A stretch of 64,000 nt of DNA from Silurus meridionalis (lineage: Eukaryota > Chordata > Actinopteri > Siluriformes > Siluridae). The DNA lies in the NCBI RefSeq assembly GCF_014805685.1, contig NC_060890.1:24769500-24833499 (forward strand), given 5' to 3'. This document shows positions 35,295 to 64,000 of this stretch, piece by piece. How positions within the stretch are numbered: the first letter of the stretch is position 1; each line of letters begins with the position of its first letter. The translations under genes were made by a program, and so were the position numbers. The notes below the pieces were generated by a model. It saw nothing but the letters and a program-made list of their open reading frames with translations, was not told the origin of the DNA and ran no database searches.

Positions 35295-36025
35295 ATTCAC
35301 ACTGTGCGATTTTGAATAGTCCTTTGTGATTGTTGCTGTTCAGACTGTACAAACACGATCCCCATATCACACTGTAGGATCTCAGATATCATAACGTCAG
35401 ACTGTACGACACTCGAGCTGATGTCCACTGGAAAAAGATTTGTGTGAGTTTTACGCCATCGATCCGTGACACATTCAGACCCGCGGTTCTCTCGCTAGCG
35501 GTAGCTGGCAGCAAAGAAAAACGATCTGTAGTGTTCGTTTTGTTTGTGACATGCCTCAGATTTTTCCCTCCATTATTCAAGTTTCTCTTCTGGTTGTTAC
35601 GTCCACCTGATTTGCTTCAAAGCCTGGTGCACACGGTGCCATTTTGGCCAGGATTTAAATGTCCGAGAGACAAACGTTGAAAAATCGCAAACGATTCCTA
35701 AAAAACCCTGAGGCTAAAACCGGCGGTTTGTTCATCGACCGTTGCGATCATTTTAATCCGATGAAATTCTGGGGAAAAATTTCAGACTTGAGAGTGACCA
35801 TCAAACCCCGATAGGAGCGCCGGACCTGATGACCTCAGGGAAAATGTGGATATGAGTCAAGTGGACGGTACACCAAGAAGAGAGCTACAGATTTTTGTTT
35901 GCTGCTAGCTACCGTTAGCGAGAGGATGCGGGTCTGAACGTTTGTCCAGACATGGGGATCGTGTTTGTACAGTCTGACAAGCAACAATCGCAAAGGACTA
36001 TTAAAAACTGCACAGTGTGAACCCG
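35295..36025. mobile_element. foldback DNA element with long inverted arms
   Basis: The left arm (cacactgtgcgattttgaat ... gttcagactgtacaaacacg at 35299-35360, continuing to gctagcggtagctggcagca near 35505) is mirrored at 35890-36020 (gctgctagctaccgttagcg ... tgggga tcgtgtttgtacagtctgac ... gcacagtgtgaa). The arms are gapped but well over 100 bp. The centre is non-coding. The class is unknown; there is no transposase. Confidence 0.7.
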
Positions 36026-36081
36026 GGATTCCATCCAGTCCTTACCTGGGAGTCAAAGGGAATTTCATTGGAGGTCATTTC

Positions 36082-36106
36082 TCAAGATGAAAAGTCCACT
36101 CTGGAG
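36082..36106 (-). CDS. nsf: possible nsf terminal micro-exon (tentative)
   Basis: After a pyrimidine-rich stretch ending tgcaaacag on the minus strand, one base completes Ala738, then SRVDFSS and TGA follow in the right phase. The expected vertebrate tail is SPLDFD, so S, D and F match but the rest does not. It lies at the outer edge of a foldback repeat, in poorly conserved DNA. No better match was found by eye between 26030 and 38000. Confidence 0.15.
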
Positions 36107-36615
36107 CTGTTTGCACAAATGAGAAGTAAAATGATACATCCAGGTTGTTCAAGAGTCCCACAAACCCAAACAACTCGAATTGGGAACAAAAAACTGAGGC
36201 GTATTTGCATAAAACCCAGTTCTATCGTTTATTTTACATTTTCCAAAAAAACCAAAAAATAAATAAATCGAATGAACGCAGCGCACACGCGCCCGGAAAG
36301 TGTTCTACACGTGGGCTTACATCCAGGATCGACTCTACTCTCTACTGTAGACGTTTGGGGATAACGTGATGAGAATATGGCTTGATCTCAAGAGCCCACG
36401 TGGAGGTAAAAAGAGAAGAATTTAGATCCTTCACCAAAACAAATGAGAACTAAATGTGTTTTTATTTTATATAAAACTTAGGCTTGTATATTAGACTAAG
36501 GAGGAATGTTTAATGCATAATGTAAGCATTTACATGCTAAACAACACACACACACGCACGCACAAAATTCCAGTTGCAATAAGAGTGTTGGCCATTTTTT
36601 TCCACTGATCAATGC

Positions 36616-36617
<2 letters not shown>

Positions 36618-36669
<52 letters not shown>
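36618..36669. repeat. (GT)n microsatellite
   Basis: A perfect GT run. Confidence 0.97.
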
Positions 36670-36672
<3 letters not shown>

Positions 36673-36869
36673 AGTGTTCAGTGGAGCAGAGGTCGGTTTG
36701 GATGGCAGCAATTCCACAGCACCCTGAAAAGAACAAAATATGATCAGTCTTAAACTGATCCTGATCATCCTTAGTTCGATTTTTGCTAAGAGCCTGGATC
36801 ATCACGGAACCGATTTACTTTGAACAGCATTTGTAATTACGATCATTAGATAAAGTTTGTAGGTTTCAG

Positions 36870-37110
36870 TGCTCATTGAAATGAGGTCAGCCTTCGCTCC
36901 CCACCTGCATCAATGATCCTGTTCCCCACTGTTACTTCCTTAGAGCACTTTTGATAGATTCTGACCACTGCAGACCAGGAACATCACACAAGAACTGCAG
37001 TTTTGGAGACGCTCTCACCCAGACGTCTAGACGTCACGATTTGTCAAACTCGCTCGAATACTTACGCTCGCCCATTTTTCGTGCTTCCAACATGTCAACT
37101 TTGAGGAGCA
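36870..37110 (-). mobile_element. Tc1-type element fragment (family B), HTH region
   Basis: The plus strand reads cagccttcgctccccacctgc, gaccactgcagaccaggaac and cacgatttgtcaaactcgct. The minus strand gives a degenerate ARKMGERKYSSEFDKS, the start of a Tc1 transposase DNA-binding domain. It is shared with 56258-56655. Confidence 0.65.
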
Positions 37111-38001
37111 AATCGAAGACTTCTGACCAATCAGATTTGCGAACTAAATTGCGGCATAAATGATTTAATTCGAAGGCGCACGTGGCTGTGCGATTCGGAT
37201 ATCGTTTTTGAAAATATATGTATAACGAGCTGACGCAAATCGCAGCACGTCCCGTAGTGGTGAATTCTTTTTCTTCCCTTAAACTAAAGCAATTTAACAA
37301 CAAAAATGAGCAATTTATGGAAAAACGATACATACGGTACGTGCTTAAAGCGTTAATCTAAAAAGGAAGACTTTGCATTTTAGTTATAATGAGTGAAGCG
37401 AAAATATGCAAATACGTGCATCACGCTCTGAAAAATACAAAAGCCCGGATTGTATTAAAGACTACAAATTAAGGGAAAAAAAATTATAATAAATAAAAAA
37501 AAAAAACACAAATGCAAGTTTAGGGAGGGGGCACTTACTTTTAAGCACAATACACTTCTTTAGGGGTGTGACTTTAAGGGCTGTTCTACTCTCTGTACGG
37601 TATATTTATAGGTAAAAATAAAAAATAAAAAAGGAAATGGAAAATATATTTAGAAAAAGTACTGGAAATAATATCTTTTTTGAAAAAGACCACGATTTGT
37701 ATACTTAAAAAAATAAATAAATAAAAAAGAGAAACAATAATAAAAAAAAACTAAAAAAACGTGTTGAATAAAACATATGAATGAAGTAAAGAAACACAAA
37801 GTTAATTCTCACCGTGAAGCCTGCGAGTGTGTGGCTATGCCCTGCCTGTGGCGCTTTATGAGACCATGTGCTTATCAGAGCCCAGTCTATAAAAAAATTA
37901 CAAATTAAAAAATAAATAAACAAAAAAACAGCAACAATTTTTGAGAAAAATAAATAATATATAATATCAGAGGAAAGAAAAGGTGACGGGGCAGAACTTA
38001 C

Positions 38002-60394
<22,393 letters not shown>

Positions 60395-60399
60395 CTGGA

Positions 60400-61035
60400 G
60401 AAAAAAATAAATAAATAAATACAAATTTTACCTACAGCAGAGCTTCAATTGGAGCATAAAACAAAAAAACAAAAAACTTTTCACCTAAAACTACCACAGA
60501 GCTGTAACGTTATCTCGTCTGAACTTGTTGTTACAGCTAATATGCTACAAATGAGCCGTTTCTTCTCGTTCCAATAGCAATATAAAAAGGAATACAGTGG
60601 GCGGGGCTTAATTAGTACATAATGTCAGGCTCGTTGTTTTTTTTTTTATATGCTGGATACGGACAGATTTACACGTAAAATTGCTCCAAGATTGGGAAAG
60701 GGATGTTTGATCATGTTGTCTGGCAATAAAAAAAGTAATAAGACAGTGTCGAGGGGGCGTGGTCAAGCGAGGGCGGAGTCACGATTCCATTCATAAAAGA
60801 AGTAGCAAACATACAACCAGGGTTTTTTTTTTATCTATCATTATGAGCACTTTAAAATATTTGGCCACGTATTTATAAGGCCAAAAGTATTGGGACACCA
60901 GACTTTTCCACCCAGATGTGCTTCTTCCTCAAACGAGAAGCACACAGTTGTGTAGGACGTCTTTACATGCTGTAACATGAAAATGTCCCTTCAGTTATAC
61001 ACGGAGACTCAAACCTGCTCCAGCATGATACATGG
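60400..61035. other. nsf 5' intron, AT-rich with a family A fragment
   Basis: Mostly AT-rich. 60880-61030 carries ggccaaaagtattgggacacc and the Tc1-derived interior ctcaaacctgctccagcatg. No nsf exon was found here. Confidence 0.5.
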
Positions 61036-61038
61036 GGG

Positions 61039-61081
<43 letters not shown>

Positions 61082-61298
61082 ACATTCTATCAATCTACCA
61101 GTAGATCTCTCTCTCTCTCTCTCTCTCTCCCTCTCTTTCTCGCTCTGTTACATTCTATCAATCTACCAGTAGCTCTCTTTCTCTCTCTCTCTGTTTCATT
61201 CTATCAATCTACCAGTAGATCTCTCTCTCTCTCTCTCTCTGTTTCATTCTATCAATCTACCAGTAGATCTCTCTCTCTGTTTCATTCTATCAATCTAC

Positions 61299-61346
<48 letters not shown>

Positions 61347-61430
61347 CTACCAGTAGCTCTCTCTCTCTGTTTCATTCTATCAATCTACCAGTAGATCTCT
61401 CTCTCTCTCTCATTCTATCAATCTACCAGT

Positions 61431-61476
<46 letters not shown>

Positions 61477-61534
61477 CTATCAATCTACCAGTAGATATCT
61501 ATCTCTCTCTCTCTCATTCTATCAATCTACCAGT

Positions 61535-61582
<48 letters not shown>

Positions 61583-61638
61583 CTACCAGTAGCTCTCTCT
61601 CTCTCTCTCTCTCTGTTTCATTCTATCAATCTACCAGT

Positions 61639-61674
<36 letters not shown>

Positions 61675-61721
61675 CTACCAGTAGATCTCTCTCTCTCTCT
61701 TCATTCTATCAATCTACCAGT

Positions 61722-61771
<50 letters not shown>

Positions 61772-61787
61772 CTATCAACCTACCAGT

Positions 61788-61845
<58 letters not shown>

Positions 61846-61861
61846 CTATCAATCTACCAGT

Positions 61862-61901
<40 letters not shown>

Positions 61902-61917
61902 CTATCAACCTACCAGT

Positions 61918-61955
<38 letters not shown>

Positions 61956-61975
61956 CATTCTATCAATCTATCAGT

Positions 61976-62009
<34 letters not shown>

Positions 62010-62025
62010 CTTTAAATCTACCAGT

Positions 62026-62062
<37 letters not shown>

Positions 62063-62198
62063 ATCTACCAGTAGATCTCTCTCTCTCTCTCTCTCTCATT
62101 CTATCAATCTACCAGTAGATATCTATCTCTCTCTCTGTTTCATTCTATCAATCTACCAGTAGATCTCTCTCTCTGTTTCATTCTATCAATCTACCAGT

Positions 62199-62246
<48 letters not shown>

Positions 62247-62262
62247 CTATCAATCTACCAGT

Positions 62263-62308
<46 letters not shown>

Positions 62309-62324
62309 CTATCAATCTACCAGT

Positions 62325-62366
<42 letters not shown>

Positions 62367-62424
62367 CTATCAACCTACCAGTAGCTCTCTCTCTCTCTCT
62401 CTCTCATTCTATCAATCTACCAGT

Positions 62425-62472
<48 letters not shown>

Positions 62473-62541
62473 ATTCTATCAAGCTACCAGTAGCTCTCTC
62501 TCTCTCTCTCTCTCTCTCTTTCATTCTATCAATCTACCAGT

Positions 62542-62579
<38 letters not shown>

Positions 62580-62671
62580 CTATCAATCTACCAGTAGCTC
62601 TCTCTCTCTCTCTCTCTCTACCAGTAGATCTCTCTCTCTCTCTCTCTCTCTCATTCTATCAATCTACCAGT

Positions 62672-62717
<46 letters not shown>

Positions 62718-62771
62718 CTATCAATCTACCAGTAGATCTCTCTCTCTCTCTCATTCTATCAATCTACCAGT

Positions 62772-62843
<72 letters not shown>

Positions 62844-62863
62844 CATTCTATCAATCTACCAGT

Positions 62864-62914
<51 letters not shown>

Positions 62915-63021
62915 ATTCTATCAATCTACCAGTAGCTCTCTCTCTCTCTCTCTCTCTCTCATTCTATCAATCTACCAGTAGATCTCTCTCTCTCTCTCTC
63001 TCATTCTATCAATCTACCAGT

Positions 63022-63075
<54 letters not shown>

Positions 63076-63230
63076 CTATCAACCTACCAGTAGCTCTCTC
63101 TCTCTCTCTCTCTCTCTGTTTCATTCTATCAATCTACCAGTAGATCTCTCCTCTCTCTCTCTGTTTCATTCTATCAATCTACCAGTAGCTCTCTCTCTCT
63201 TTTTCTTTCATTCTATCAATCTACCAGTAG

Positions 63231-63272
<42 letters not shown>

Positions 63273-63283
63273 AATCTACCAGT

Positions 63284-63327
<44 letters not shown>

Positions 63328-63510
63328 CTATCAATCTACCAGTAGATCTCTCTCTCTCTCTCTCTCTGTTTCATTCTCTCAATCTACCAGTAGCTCTCTC
63401 TCTCTCTTTTTCTTTCATTCTATCAAGCTACCAGTAGCTCTCTCCCTCTCCCTCTCCCTCTCTTTCTCTCATTCTATCAATCTACCAGTAGCTCTCTCTC
63501 TCTCTCTAAT
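61036..63510. repeat. composite satellite: (CT)n blocks with ATTCTATCAATCTACCAGTAG
   Basis: About 2.5 kb in which (CT)n of variable length alternates with the segment cattctatcaatctaccagt followed by ag(a/c)tctct. By eye there are over 40 copies of CTACCAGTAG. Variants include CTACCAGT without AG, CTATCAGTAG, and CAACC or AAGC for AATC. It lies in the presumed nsf 5' intron. The 151-codon frame is artefactual. Confidence 0.97.
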
Positions 63511-64000
63511 TTGCTCATTGGCGTTTGGTTTATCGGAGCCCAGCAGGTCACCTGAGGTGCAGAGGGTTTATTAGAGAGTCCAGATGCTGCTGTGAGAACA
63601 GGGTCAGTGGAGAGAAAGTTACAGTGTAGTACCTGAGAGTTTGGTCTGCTGTCACGTCTACACATGCAGGAGAAGAAGCAGCGTGAAGGAAAGATGTGAC
63701 ACACAGCGAGAGATCAGAACCAGTGCACGAGTCTCACACTCGGGGCGTCTGCTGGCGCTCTACACTTAAACTCTAGTTTAACGTTTAATCTCCACCTTAA
63801 ATAACACAATTAACTAATTATTTCTAATATATACGATATAAAATATAAATTTAATAAAGAATACGTTTCTAAATAAAATCCTGGTCCATATATACGCTGC
63901 GTTCATTCATTTTCTGATCTGCAGTGAAAAAAATCAATCCAACATCCAATCCAACATTTAATCTCACATTCAATCTCACATTCAATCCAACATCCAATCT
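63511..64000. other. unique sequence at the window end
   Basis: 63520-63770 looks unique (gggcgtctgctggcgctctac). 63780-64000 is AT-rich, ending with a short repeat caatctcacattcaatctc. Neither matches the expected nsf first exons. Confidence 0.4.

Larger units (their letters stand above)
26030..38001. other. wnt3-nsf convergent intergenic interval
   Basis: About 12 kb between the wnt3 stop and the last confident nsf exon. It is dominated by transposons (listed separately). The segments 27440-28330, 29480-29880, 31620-32180, 32500-33150 and 37120-37990 show only AT-rich DNA with no gene. 29500-29830 is unusually unique (AT-rich, tatttattatacaatg) and might be a distal wnt3 3' UTR, without proof. 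Confidence 0.6.

Noticed and set aside
36668..36720. Alternative nsf terminal exon after cttttcag at about 36730
   Set aside because: In the needed phase it reads VLWNCCHPN..., with no resemblance to SPLDFD.
37810..37895. Possible extra nsf exon between tttttatag and acg|gtgaga
   Set aside because: In phase it reads LGSDKHMVS then stop; no similarity to the NSF tail.
60977..61432. 151-codon Ser/Leu-rich frame
   Set aside because: Frame through the CT composite satellite.
61036..63510. CRISPR-like array (repeat plus spacer)
   Set aside because: The spacers are (CT)n of variable length, not unique sequences; it is a satellite.

Overview
This is vertebrate nuclear DNA, almost certainly from a teleost fish. 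It is intron-rich and full of microsatellites, with tRNA-derived SINEs, Tc1/mariner, hAT-like and foldback transposons and LINE 3' fragments. The repeat families resemble those common in catfish and other ostariophysans, but that narrower placement is only an inference. Nothing bacterial, organellar or viral was seen.

Two real protein genes are present, transcribed towards each other. (1) wnt3 on the + strand: three coding exons at 18892-19133, 23018-23282 and 25553-26029 encode everything after the signal-peptide exon. That first exon was not found, so intron 1 probably fills 1-18891 and extends beyond the window. Exon 3 carries an apparent 1-base deletion near 23244. (2) nsf (N-ethylmaleimide-sensitive factor, an AAA+ ATPase) on the - strand: seventeen exons between 60394 and 38002 give residues 67-738. 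With the missing first 66 residues and the short C-terminal tail the total is 744, the usual vertebrate length. The tail-to-tail WNT3/NSF order matches the known vertebrate synteny (human 17q21). The genes are functionally unrelated: Wnt3 is a secreted, lipid-modified morphogen; NSF disassembles SNARE complexes after membrane fusion.

Layout. 1-18891: putative wnt3 intron 1 or upstream DNA, with microsatellites, a 12/24-bp minisatellite, a LINE 3' fragment, hAT-like and Tc1-derived remnants, and several unique-looking stretches that could be enhancers. 18892-26029: wnt3 exons and introns 2-3. 26030-38001: intergenic DNA holding a mariner remnant, an IR/DR Tc1 transposon, a tRNA-Glu-type SINE, LINE fragments, a foldback element and a Tc1-derived remnant. 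38002-60394: nsf, whose introns contain a complete Tc1-like element with TA duplications, two copies of a CGGACTATAA-ended element (one with a nested MITE), a BED-finger hAT fragment, long pyrimidine tracts and a 13-bp minisatellite. 60395-64000: nsf 5' intron dominated by a 2.5-kb (CT)n / CTACCAGTAG composite satellite.

No undescribed gene system was found. The most useful leads are the wnt3 frameshift, (TG)n tracts lying a few bases upstream of four nsf 3' splice sites, the unresolved nsf C-terminal exon, a nested MITE with a matching empty site, the CT composite satellite, and candidate wnt3 enhancers.
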